A DNA stretch of 64,000 nucleotides from NCBI GenBank assembly GCA_044227095.1, contig JBGAFV010000001.1:3162001-3226000 (forward strand). Direction: 5' to 3'. Position numbers and translations under genes: made by a program. This document shows positions 17,154 to 25,753 of this stretch, one piece after another. The stretch comes from JACMLD01 sp044227095 (GTDB taxonomy: Bacteria > Bacteroidota > Bacteroidia > Chitinophagales > Chitinophagaceae). Position 1 is the stretch's first letter, and each line of letters starts with the position of its first letter. The notes under the pieces were generated by a model that saw only the letters and a list, made by a program, of their open reading frames with translations, was not told the DNA's origin and ran no database searches.

Positions 17154-17766
17154 ACAGGAATACCCGCTTACTTATCTTCAAAACTATTTACCTGCTGCTG
17201 CCGCACCGCAGGTGCTGCAATTATTGCAGCAGTATAAAGTGCATTTAACCATAACAAAAGAACGCAAATCTGTTTTGGGCGATTACAGGCATGCACATGA
17301 TAATGCAGCGCACCGCATTAGTATAAATGGCAACCTCAACCGCTTTTCTTTTTTAATAACACTAGTACACGAGCTGGCCCACCTTGTAACCTTTCTTGAA
17401 TATGGCAACCGTGTACAGTCTCATGGCCGCGAATGGAAACACATCTATAAAATAATGTTGCTACCATTTCTTAAGCCCGATATTTTTCCACAGGAAATTA
17501 TTGCTGCATTAAAATCTTCGCTTCACAATTTACCTGCCAGCAGTTGTGCAGATGAAGGGCTGATGCGTATACTGCGCAACTACGATAAAAAAGAAGAAGG
17601 CATGCTACTGGTAGAAGAATTGCCAGATGGGGCTTTGTTTGCGCTTGATGACGGAAGTGTTTTTAAAAAAGGGCAAAGACTAAGAAAAAGATTTCAGTGC
17701 GTGGAAGTAAAAACAGGAAAACTTTACCTTTTTAGTCCTATTTACGAGGTTAAAAAAGTATCCTGA
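17146..17766 (+). CDS. SprT-like zinc metalloprotease domain protein
   Basis: 206 aa from the ATG at 17146 (MPKQEYPLTY), which overlaps the preceding stop by 8 bp; starting at 17047 would overlap the membrane protein gene by over 100 bp in another frame. The HELAH zinc-binding motif (residues 75-79) followed by SHGREWKHI (third ligand candidate His93) is the SprT/Spartan signature. The C-terminal ~50 residues form a small beta-rich domain. Spartan-type enzymes cleave DNA-protein crosslinks in eukaryotes, whereas bacterial SprT functions are largely unknown. It is cytoplasmic and the last gene of the bactofilin cluster. Confidence 0.87.
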   Translation: MPKQEYPLTYLQNYLPAAAAPQVLQLLQQYKVHLTITKERKSVLGDYRHAHDNAAHRISINGNLNRFSFLITLVHELAHLVTFLEYGNRVQSHGREWKHIYKIMLLPFLKPDIFPQEIIAALKSSLHNLPASSCADEGLMRILRNYDKKEEGMLLVEELPDGALFALDDGSVFKKGQRLRKRFQCVEVKTGKLYLFSPIYEVKKVS

Positions 17767-17869
17767 TCACAAATCACATGCAACTTTAAAATATATAATT
17801 AAGTCTGATGAATGAAGCTGACCTTTATCAACAGCTTTTATGCAGTATATACATTCTAAAACCAAGTTT

Positions 17870-18421
17870 ATGAGAAAAATCCTGATGAGTCTCCTGGCCG
17901 TAGTTATCATTTCCAATTTTGTACATGCGCAAACAGATAAAGGCGACTGGATGGTGGGTGGCAATATGATCATCAATACCACCAGTGGCAATAGTCAGTT
18001 TACTTTAATGCCGTCTGCGGGTTATTTCTTTGCAAACAATTTTGTTGCCGGCGGACAGTTTACAGTAAGTTTTGCCAAACAGGAGGAGACCAAGTATACT
18101 ACTTTTTCAGTTGGTCCATTTGCGCGGTATTATTTTAATATAAATGGGTCAGACTTTAAACCGTTCCTACACGCCGATTTTAATGTTGGCAGCACTTCAG
18201 TAAAAGAACCGCTGTTTGATAAAACAAGTACTACCACCACCAATTTTTTTATTGGTGCCGGCGGCGCTTACTTTATTAATAGCAATGTGGCGCTGGAAGC
18301 AGTAGCGGGTTACAACCGCACTAAAATAGAAACCTACGATCCTACCAGTGGTTTTATTTTTCGCCTGGGCTTCCAGGTGCATTTGCTGGGAGGAGAAGTG
18401 CATAAGGTGACAGGCAAATAA
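17870..18421 (+). CDS. Outer-membrane beta-barrel protein (small porin-like)
   Basis: 183 aa from the ATG at 17870, chosen because MRKILMSLLAVVIISNFVHAQ is a clean signal peptide; the upstream in-frame start only adds a polar leader. The mature protein alternates aromatic/polar residues in about eight strands (WMVGGNMIINTT, FVAGGQFTVSF, RYYFNINGSDF, AVAGYNRTKIE) and ends in FRLGFQVHLLGG. This fits an OmpX/OmpW-size barrel of the porin-like DUF families common in Bacteroidota. It likely sits in the outer membrane; substrate unknown. It follows the bactofilin cluster by ~100 bp and a strong terminator follows it. Confidence 0.85.
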   Translation: MRKILMSLLAVVIISNFVHAQTDKGDWMVGGNMIINTTSGNSQFTLMPSAGYFFANNFVAGGQFTVSFAKQEETKYTTFSVGPFARYYFNINGSDFKPFLHADFNVGSTSVKEPLFDKTSTTTTNFFIGAGGAYFINSNVALEAVAGYNRTKIETYDPTSGFIFRLGFQVHLLGGEVHKVTGK

Positions 18422-18571
18422 AATGGCGCAAGAAACGTTTGGAGAATTTGCGCGAAGAACTGGCATCACTATACAAGCCGGGTTTGAAAGCAGCCCACCC
18501 TTGGATAATTGAAAGGCATTAAAATTAAAATTTTCTTACGCTTACAATAGCGGTTGATCCACCAATTTATA

Positions 18572-18597
18572 AACCCGGCACTTTTCAGTGCCGGGTT
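18572..18597. terminator. Bidirectional hairpin terminator
   Basis: A perfect 10-bp stem (AACCCGGCAC at 18572-18581, GTGCCGGGTT at 18588-18597) with a 6-base loop lies between the convergent barrel and haloperoxidase genes. T-rich flanks are modest, so efficiency is uncertain. Confidence 0.75.
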
Positions 18598-18614
18598 GTT
18601 AGTTTCTTGTATAA

Positions 18615-19985
18615 CTATTTTTGAAACTTAATTTTTGTCAGGATGTTTTGTGCCACTTTTTTGCCCTGGAGAAGGCTCTTGTCGAGGGTGGGCTTGTAAT
18701 GCAGGCCACCATAAAACCGGCTGTCGGATATTTCCATAGCAAGTTGTGTAAAGCTGGTATAGCTGCGAGGCGGATAGTTAAGATAATCATAGGTGTGCAG
18801 GGTAAAATGAAAATCTTCACCAAAGATGGCGCTCATTACCGTCAGCACAGCTCCCCCTGTTGTTGAATGACCGGAAGGAAATTCAGGGTGATTGGGTGTG
18901 GGAACATAGGTTGACCAGTTAGGGTCTATATAAGCACGGATATACGTAACGGGACGAATAAGGTTGAACTTGTATTTATCCGTAAACAATACAATACCGG
19001 CATCGCATTGTGCCAGTCCAACCGCAGCATAGGTGAGGGCCGCCATATCCAGTTTTTGATTTGTTGATTCCATCGCCTGGGCCATGAGGGCAACATAGGT
19101 ACCGCCGGGTGTGTAACCAGGAATGTCTTTGAAATAATCGCACATTGCTTTTTGTTCCGTCGTCAATGTCAGCGAAGCCGTGTATACACTTTTAACCATG
19201 GCATAAAAAGGTGAAGAAGGATCGGTAGAGAAAGCAGGGGGTGGGGCGAGCGTAGTGCCAATATTTGAACCGGGCACTAATAACCGGCGTTGCGAAGCGT
19301 ATGGATTAATAATAGGTGCAGGAGCAGGAGATGTTGGCACCCAAAGACCGGGACCAACGGGTGGAACATAAGGTGGATTTACATTAGCGGATCCATCAGT
19401 AGCGGCCCAGTTAAAAACCCTGGTAGCCACTTCTTTTCCAAATGCAATAGAACGTTGCAAAGTTGCATCATCTGTCTCACCGGCATAGATGGTTTGCCAC
19501 TTGTTTTCAAGATTGGCCATCGCGGTTACATTAGCAGCAGCGGTTGCCGGAAAAAGCCGGCGGTTCATTTCCGCGAGTGCTGCATTTGCAGTAGCCCCCC
19601 AATGATATGCTTTGCCGGGTTCTGTTGAAGGCATTGCGGGAAAATCTGTCAGTTGGCCAACTAAGGTCCGGTAAGATGGCATTCCGTTCACTACTGATTC
19701 ATAAAGGGCGATGCCGCAATAGGCCTGGCACCTGTCGGTGGCCTGCCCTGCTGTACCAGCCGGCAACGGCGATTTTTCCATCTGTAGCTGCAGGTTTACC
19801 CAGCTTACCACAACATCGGAAGCATACTCTTTTGTTTGCTTCAAATGTCCGTGTCCGTCATCGCCACCTCCGTAATGGCCATTTCCGGGTTGCCTGGGCT
19901 CTTTTACGCAGGCGAAAAAAGCGAAAGTGATAAAGCACAATGGTAGTAACCATTGCGTAACGGGTTGTTTGGTGATTGATTTCAT
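18615..19985 (-). CDS. Vanadium-dependent haloperoxidase / PAP2 family lipoprotein
   Basis: 456 aa from the ATG at 19985. This start is preferred because MKSITKQPVTQWLLPLCFIT and the lipobox FFACV follow; the longer frame adds 45 unlikely residues. The C-terminal third has the vanadate/phosphate pocket of the haloperoxidase/PAP2 superfamily: KYKFNLIRPVTY, FPSGHSTTGGA and SDSRFYGGLHY, with the expected Lys, Arg, Ser-Gly-His, Arg and His. A Gly/His-rich segment (GHYGGGDDGHGH) follows the lipid anchor. Members either oxidise halides with peroxide or act as acid phosphatases, and sequence alone does not decide. It is anchored at the cell envelope and monocistronic. Confidence 0.9.
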   Translation of the reverse strand: MKSITKQPVTQWLLPLCFITFAFFACVKEPRQPGNGHYGGGDDGHGHLKQTKEYASDVVVSWVNLQLQMEKSPLPAGTAGQATDRCQAYCGIALYESVVNGMPSYRTLVGQLTDFPAMPSTEPGKAYHWGATANAALAEMNRRLFPATAAANVTAMANLENKWQTIYAGETDDATLQRSIAFGKEVATRVFNWAATDGSANVNPPYVPPVGPGLWVPTSPAPAPIINPYASQRRLLVPGSNIGTTLAPPPAFSTDPSSPFYAMVKSVYTASLTLTTEQKAMCDYFKDIPGYTPGGTYVALMAQAMESTNQKLDMAALTYAAVGLAQCDAGIVLFTDKYKFNLIRPVTYIRAYIDPNWSTYVPTPNHPEFPSGHSTTGGAVLTVMSAIFGEDFHFTLHTYDYLNYPPRSYTSFTQLAMEISDSRFYGGLHYKPTLDKSLLQGKKVAQNILTKIKFQK

Positions 19986-20554
19986 GATGACATTTTTTAT
20001 GAGAGTGGTTAAATGAAGATGCAAAAAGTGAAATGACCAGGTATTCAAAAAAATACGGACGCTATGAAGTGCCCCGGTTGTTGTAACGGCGAAGTGCCGG
20101 AACAATAAGCGGACAATCATTTACATTTTGCAATAGAACACTAAGAGATAGAAGCCCGGGAGTTATAGTGGTAGCAACGGGCAATTGGTTTATACACAGG
20201 AATAACACAAACCAACATAAAAAGAGAATGACCAATAATCAGCACCTTAAGAAAACAATAGAACAGAAGTAAGGGAGCAAAAAGAACTTGTACTACTTCA
20301 AATATAGAATATTTTATTTGTGTTTAAATATTTATTTAAAAAAACACGATAGTCCGGCCAACAGCTATAATAATGTCTGAACAGGGATTTATTGGATTTT
20401 TAGGATTGATAGGATCTTGTTATTCATTTATTACACATTTGCCATAAGCCGTAACCTGGCGCAAGGAACTGCCGATGGGCCTTGTGTATTGGCGTACTTG
20501 TGCCGCAATAAAGGGACTATAAAGAGATGCCAAATCTTCGCTTAAATTGTATTC
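19986..20554. other. Intergenic region, 569 bp
   Basis: Holds the promoter region of the haloperoxidase gene and, at about 20375-20420, a copy of the dispersed GTCTGAACAGGGATTTATTG motif. A GC-richer segment at 20447-20520 contains CGTAACCTGGCGCAAGGAAC-type sequence that partly recurs at 21420-21460. No gene supported. Confidence 0.5.
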
Positions 20555-21316
20555 TTATTTAAATCGCAATTCTGCAACTAATTCTGCCAATACTAAAATT
20601 AATGAAGCTTCAAGAGTAAAAGGTTTATTTTTAAATGAATCCAAATAAGTTTCAATTTCAGACATTATTGGAAAAATAGTTTCTTTTAGTTTTGTTTTTT
20701 CATCATCAGACATTTGTTCAACCAGTTCATCTCTTTCTGAATCATCCGAAACACTATATTTTTTTAAAAAAGGGATGACTGCTCTTATATTGTCTGGAAT
20801 CTTATTGGCGTTTATTTTTGGACTGGCGTCTTCTTTCTTAAAAATCGTATTGTTTTCATTCACAAAATCGATGATTTGATCCAAAGCATTCTTCACATCT
20901 CTTTTTGCGTCTAATACAAAAGTCACTTTGTTAGAATAAAAAAATACACATTCTGAAGCCGTCAATTGAAAGCCATTTAATAATATCGAAAATAGATTCC
21001 AAAACTTCTGGAAAGTTTTATTCTGAGATGAGATATGCGAATGTTCTCCTGTGTAAACTACATAAGGAAAATTCTTTAGCTTATTCGGCTGAGAATTTCC
21101 AAATACAAAATCAGACTTGTTTACTGAAAAGTGCAAGACTGAGTAAACCTTAATATTTATTGAATACCTGGAAGGATAATCCTCAATTTCCACCTGAAAT
21201 TGCCTGTAGCTTTTAAGTAATAATTGCCGTGTAGATACGCCAATATTAGCGTTGATTTTATGTTGCTGTTTTATTTTACTTTTTAATGCAACTGAAAGTT
21301 CATCCAGATAATCCAT
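20555..21316 (-). CDS. Hypothetical protein next to the restriction island
   Basis: 253 aa, no signal peptide or membrane helix. The N-terminal part mixes strands and helices (SRYSINIKVYSVLHFSV, FVFGNSQPNKLKNF), and the last ~90 residues are helical and acidic with a DDSERDELVEQMSDDEKTKL stretch. I recognise no family. It lies 230 bp beyond the end of the R-M/HNH operon in the same orientation and shares its AT-rich base composition. It may belong to the same island, but the gap contains dispersed repeat sequence and argues against direct cotranscription. Confidence 0.75.
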   Translation of the reverse strand: MDYLDELSVALKSKIKQQHKINANIGVSTRQLLLKSYRQFQVEIEDYPSRYSINIKVYSVLHFSVNKSDFVFGNSQPNKLKNFPYVVYTGEHSHISSQNKTFQKFWNLFSILLNGFQLTASECVFFYSNKVTFVLDAKRDVKNALDQIIDFVNENNTIFKKEDASPKINANKIPDNIRAVIPFLKKYSVSDDSERDELVEQMSDDEKTKLKETIFPIMSEIETYLDSFKNKPFTLEASLILVLAELVAELRFK

Positions 21317-21546
21317 ATGTCCTATTATTTCAAATTTATTAGAAAGCCCAACTTGTGCAAACTCATATCAATCTTAAAAATCCAATAAATCCCCTGGGAG
21401 CAAGTTTCTGATATTGCGGCTCAAGTATCTCAACACGCAAAGTATGGCTTGCGCCAGGTCGGAGGGCAGGGGGCCAGTCTTCAAAGATTAAAGCCATACT
21501 TAAACCAGTGCGGGGAATTGGCCATTGCCAATTGCAAGGTTATAGA

Positions 21547-22623
21547 CTAAGGTTTTGTTCTCTTTGTTAAAAATTCAATTGTATGTGTCAATAGAGCCAA
21601 TTGAGATTTGTCTTTAGTTTTTATATGATAGTCTGCCCATATTAATTTTAATTGAGCCATTGTTTCCAATCTAACATTGCCAATTTTATTGTCACGATAG
21701 TCCTTTAATTCAGCTATAAGTTTTGTATTAGTTAAACGTTGACCTTTCAAATTGTTTTTATGAGCAAAATCTTCAATAAATCCTTTATGAAATCTTTTTA
21801 TGTGTTCATTGAAACGTAGTGGAATTTCAAAGACATCAGTCCATGTTTTAATCTTCTCTTGATTTTTAATAGCAGATGCTTTAAAAGTAACCTCCCATTC
21901 CCCACTCATATCGGCAAGTGTAGGTTTCTTTTTACAAGTTAAAATAACAGAATGATTAATCCATTCATAAGGATACCAAACTTCACGCCTATTTAAAGCA
22001 GCTTTTTCTTTATAGATAATGTTGGTATCATTCTTTTTTCCATTACAATGATCACCCATTGGCACAAGGTTATTGAAGTTCACACCAAGCCAAGGGTAAA
22101 TACTAATTGGTAAGTAATGATCATATTCAGCCCTTCGAAACTTTGGCTCAGTATAAGTTTCTAAACCGCAAAATGGACAAACATGAACAATATTCTTTTT
22201 TTGAAATAGTTCATAATGGTCATCCATATGCATACCCGAATTTGCCCTAAAGACTGCAGTACCAACTGTACTATTAAAAAGAAACTCAAAGAGATTTTTT
22301 AACGGTTCTCTTATGGGTTTGTCATATTTGTCGATTCCCTTATAGATATTGGTTTTATCAGAACATATTTTCTGAATATCTCTACTGCTTTTGTAAACTA
22401 ATATAATTTCTGTTTGTTTTGCTTTGTTAAGTCTTTTAAAAGCTTTAAAAAGTTTTTCAAATTTTGCATTAACTCCTGGGCAGCGATTATATACTGGCTT
22501 AAACCACATCGGCACAAGTGTATCTGAACATGTTTTCGATAATTGAGCATTTGTAAGAAATTCCAAAGGAACATCATAAATCTTATCAATACCGCCAGTT
22601 ACTTGAGTTAAAGAATAAATCAT
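21547..22623 (-). CDS. HNH endonuclease, PtuB-like, in type I R-M operon
   Basis: 358 aa. A zinc-supported HNH fold sits in the middle: CPFC (Cys149, Cys152), the EYDHYLP motif with catalytic His169, NNLVPMG and GDHCNGKKND (His192, Cys193). This spacing resembles PtuB of Septu and of the retron Ec78 system, where the nuclease pairs with an AAA ATPase. The N-terminal ~140 and C-terminal ~150 residues are helical and unrecognised. The start codon overlaps the ATPase stop by 4 bp (ATGA), so the two are translationally coupled. It is the last gene of the six-gene operon. Predicted role: DNA or nucleic-acid cleavage on phage infection, controlled by the ATPase. Confidence 0.88.
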   Translation of the reverse strand: MIYSLTQVTGGIDKIYDVPLEFLTNAQLSKTCSDTLVPMWFKPVYNRCPGVNAKFEKLFKAFKRLNKAKQTEIILVYKSSRDIQKICSDKTNIYKGIDKYDKPIREPLKNLFEFLFNSTVGTAVFRANSGMHMDDHYELFQKKNIVHVCPFCGLETYTEPKFRRAEYDHYLPISIYPWLGVNFNNLVPMGDHCNGKKNDTNIIYKEKAALNRREVWYPYEWINHSVILTCKKKPTLADMSGEWEVTFKASAIKNQEKIKTWTDVFEIPLRFNEHIKRFHKGFIEDFAHKNNLKGQRLTNTKLIAELKDYRDNKIGNVRLETMAQLKLIWADYHIKTKDKSQLALLTHTIEFLTKRTKP

Positions 22624-24377
22624 TTTTTCGCCTTTTTCTTTTTAAAAGATTTTAGTTCTTCTATTCTTTCATAAAGAAATCCCTTTTCATAAGATTCACC
22701 AAATCGTTTAGCTCCTTCAATTATAGACTCAACAGTTCTTTTCTTTAATAGTATTCTTATTTCTTCAAGAGCATGTTCAGAAATTGAATGTGACATTCCA
22801 AATATTTCTTGCAAGATTAAATCTACAGAAGCACCGTATGTATTAAACTCAAGTTCTCTAGCTGTTTTAGGAATAACTTTTCCGTCCTCGCCTCTTTTGA
22901 ATAAAATAACATTGTCAGGCATGCAATCCGAAATAATAAAAGGCGAATGCGACGTCAAAAGAATGTCCTTTAATAAATGAATATTTACATTCTTGTTCTC
23001 ATCAACACTTCCTGCATTTATGCTGTCATTAAGTATTTTAATGAATTTTGCTCTCCAACTAGGGTTGAAATGTGTTTCAGGTTCATCCAATAATAAAAGA
23101 CTTCTGCGGTTTTTAAGCATTAAGCAAATACCCATTGTATGCAAAAACTGATGCTCACCATCTGAAATTTCTCGCATAAGCCTTGGCTCAGGTTCTTCCT
23201 TTTCTTGATTTTTCTTTAGGATAAAATAATTTAGAAAAGTAAATACTTCACTCTTGGGTTTGCTATCGGGAATTTTCCAATCGGTATAAACTCCCTTTGA
23301 ATCATAAACTTCAATTTTATCATCTTCGTCAACAGAAAGCAGATTTAATTCATACAGCATCTGAAAAAAACGAAATAAGTCAAAAGAATTTTTAAAATAG
23401 TGCTTAAATGCTTTTATTGTTTTTTCATCTATTAGAAAGTCCAGAGTCAATCTTGAAGCAACTGTGTCATCTTCATAAAGTATGTTCATGTTATGTTCAT
23501 TCCAGCAGGTTGAACAATTTTTTAATTGTTGAATGATCTCTTTACAATGGTTTAGCAGTTTAACAGTTTCTTTAGTGTTCTTTAGCTTGTGCAGCTCGTA
23601 GTTATTAATGTTTAATCTGAAACTATGCAGACCAACTATGCCAAGCTCTTTTTCCAAGGGTTTTAATGCTTCTCCTTCCTCCAAAAGTAAACATGAGAGA
23701 AGCACTGCTTGGCTCATTTCCGCATCAATATAAATCAGACTGTTTTCAGGCTCTTCAAAAGGTCGATTTTCGTAGGAATCTTGTTTGTATTTATCAAAGT
23801 TTATTAATCTACTTTTTCTAAACGGAATACTTAATATTTCATTTTCCCCCGATGAATACCCAACAATAATATCAGGAAGATAAAGCTTTGCAGGTGCTGG
23901 TTCTGCTTCTTGATTTCTTTTTTGCTTGGGTGGAGTTATTGATTCCTCTTCTGTTTTAGATTCTCCAAAAAAGGGATTTAATTGACGGAATAGACGTGGC
24001 GATTTTTCAAGCTCTTTCTTAATTGTAACTTTATAAAAGTTTTGATTTTTAAAATCCTTTTCACCTTTTCTCCAAATTAAATACTCTAACGTAAAAGCGT
24101 CAGGGCTGCAAATGTGGGGTCTAAACTGTGTAGCAAAAGAATCGGGCTTGTACTTAGCGACACAACATTCTATATGAAAAAAGATAGCAGACAAAGCCTC
24201 CAAAACATTCGATTTGCCACTACCATTTAAGCCTGCAAAACAGAAAGGGCTAAAGGATTCCATGGTTTTGATTCCTTTGTTGTCCAAACTATGAAACTCA
24301 ACCTTGAAGCCCGCATGCAGACTTCTAAACTGTTTTTCTTTTGGCAAATCACCTATTTCTAATTTGAGTAGCTTCAT
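22620..24377 (-). CDS. Restriction system-associated AAA family ATPase (PtuA-like)
   Basis: 585 aa SMC/ABC-type ATPase. Walker A is GLNGSGKS (residues 49-56). The C-terminal half has a signature-like ISDGEHQFLHTMG, Walker B SLLLLDEPETHFNP and a switch His in LLTSHSPFIISD. The long insert between them contains a Glu/Pro-rich linker (about 140-165) and helical segments. Proteins of this kind recur beside type I R-M genes and are named restriction system-associated ATPases; they also resemble PtuA and OLD-family ATPases, but no TOPRIM nuclease domain is seen. It overlaps hsdS and the HNH gene by 4 bp on each side. It likely forms a complex with the HNH protein and gates its activity. Confidence 0.9.
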   Translation of the reverse strand: MKLLKLEIGDLPKEKQFRSLHAGFKVEFHSLDNKGIKTMESFSPFCFAGLNGSGKSNVLEALSAIFFHIECCVAKYKPDSFATQFRPHICSPDAFTLEYLIWRKGEKDFKNQNFYKVTIKKELEKSPRLFRQLNPFFGESKTEEESITPPKQKRNQEAEPAPAKLYLPDIIVGYSSGENEILSIPFRKSRLINFDKYKQDSYENRPFEEPENSLIYIDAEMSQAVLLSCLLLEEGEALKPLEKELGIVGLHSFRLNINNYELHKLKNTKETVKLLNHCKEIIQQLKNCSTCWNEHNMNILYEDDTVASRLTLDFLIDEKTIKAFKHYFKNSFDLFRFFQMLYELNLLSVDEDDKIEVYDSKGVYTDWKIPDSKPKSEVFTFLNYFILKKNQEKEEPEPRLMREISDGEHQFLHTMGICLMLKNRRSLLLLDEPETHFNPSWRAKFIKILNDSINAGSVDENKNVNIHLLKDILLTSHSPFIISDCMPDNVILFKRGEDGKVIPKTARELEFNTYGASVDLILQEIFGMSHSISEHALEEIRILLKKRTVESIIEGAKRFGESYEKGFLYERIEELKSFKKKKAKK

Positions 24378-25753
24378 TTTAAAGCTAACTTTAAGCTTTT
24401 ACTATTTTCATTGTATTCTTGAATAACTTTTCTTTCTTCTTCCTTTACAACCATCAATTGAAAAACACCATGCTTGGCTTTATCGTACAAATCTTTTTCT
24501 TTGAACTCTTGGTTGTTCAGTTTGTCTACCAACCTTTGCAGATAGGCTATATCTCCAGCAATTTTTGATAAGTCATTCTTCTTCTTTTGTAAATCTATTT
24601 CCTGAATCAAAGCGTCCAGTTCAAAATCTACATTAAAATTCAATTGACCGTTGAATATTTTTTGTGATATCGACTTAGAAAGCTCAATGATAATTTTTAA
24701 TGACTCGTTTGATTTTTTTTTGCTCGCAATTAAAGTATGATAAAATCTATCAAAAATAATTTGTTCTTCGATCGGTGGAATAGGAATCTTTAATTCCTCA
24801 ATTTGTTTTATGTTTAAAGTTGGTTGAGCAACAGTTCTTGATAAGATTTTTAATTGGTGTTGATAATAATCGGAAAGTAATAGATTTAACAGATAGGTAT
24901 TAATAATTTTAGGACCACAATTTATTCGAGCAGTCGCTCTAACAATATTATATCCTTTAAAAGAATCTTCCACAAGGGCTACTTTTCCAATAGTTGCGCC
25001 AACACAAGCAATTAGAACTTCTCCACCATTTAAAATTGAATTTTTATGTTTTTTGTGAATTTCTGGGTCAATCGTTTTCAATGACAGGGGATTAATATAG
25101 GAATCCTCAAAATCTCCGACACGGATAATAGGAATACCACCAGGAAAATCATCTCCAGGCTGGACTACACCATAATTAATCTTATCACCGGCAGCAATAT
25201 TATTTTGCAGCTCTTCTATGGTTTCAGCAGAAGGGTTATTTATTAAATGTCCAAATTGTTTTAAAAAAGTAGCGCACAAGAGGTTATCCAAATGCTTTAT
25301 TGTTTCTTCTCGTTTACTCACCAAAGCACTTGCTTTATCAAGAATTGCAACAATCTTATTTTGCGTCTCTATTGGTAAAACGGGAATGTCAAGATTCTCG
25401 ATATACTTTTTCGAAATATGTTTTAATCCCGCGCCTTTAAAGCCTCTTTCAAGTAGGTGGATGTTTCCAAATAAATAATAATAGACAAGCTTTGTTTTAA
25501 TTTCTTTATTGGTCGTAATCGCAACTATACAATCAGTTGATGTTGAAAATGGCTGGTCTTCAAAATGAACACTTGCAAGTCCACCAGTTCCAAAAATTAA
25601 GGCTTCGTCAAAATGTTGTTCTCTATCGATCCACTTTGTTTGCTTAGGACTAGAAGTATAAAAAGGAAAACGACCTTTATCTAAGCCGTCGCCTGCTTTG
25701 ATGTTTGATTTTGGGCCGAACCAAAAGAGGTCCTTGAATTTTTCAGTTCTCAT
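24374..25753 (-). CDS. hsdS: Type I restriction-modification specificity subunit HsdS
   Basis: 459 aa with two target-recognition domains, about residues 1-125 and 195-330, each followed by a conserved helical spacer (LPIETQNKIVAILDKASALV at about 128-147; IPPIEEQIIFDRFYHTL at about 325-342). The two TRDs read the two halves of a bipartite DNA site. The C-terminal ~80 residues form an extra Lys/Glu-rich helical extension beyond the usual HsdS end (DLQKKKNDLSKIAGDIAYLQ), which may contact HsdM or the following ATPase. The gene overlaps hsdM by 4 bp. TRDs are variable, so target sequence cannot be predicted. Confidence 0.93.
   Translation of the reverse strand: MRTEKFKDLFWFGPKSNIKAGDGLDKGRFPFYTSSPKQTKWIDREQHFDEALIFGTGGLASVHFEDQPFSTSTDCIVAITTNKEIKTKLVYYYLFGNIHLLERGFKGAGLKHISKKYIENLDIPVLPIETQNKIVAILDKASALVSKREETIKHLDNLLCATFLKQFGHLINNPSAETIEELQNNIAAGDKINYGVVQPGDDFPGGIPIIRVGDFEDSYINPLSLKTIDPEIHKKHKNSILNGGEVLIACVGATIGKVALVEDSFKGYNIVRATARINCGPKIINTYLLNLLLSDYYQHQLKILSRTVAQPTLNIKQIEELKIPIPPIEEQIIFDRFYHTLIASKKKSNESLKIIIELSKSISQKIFNGQLNFNVDFELDALIQEIDLQKKKNDLSKIAGDIAYLQRLVDKLNNQEFKEKDLYDKAKHGVFQLMVVKEEERKVIQEYNENSKSLKLALK

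Noticed and set aside
22620..24377. OLD-family nuclease
   Set aside because: The ATPase motifs fit, but no TOPRIM domain with its acidic residues is visible in the C-terminal part.
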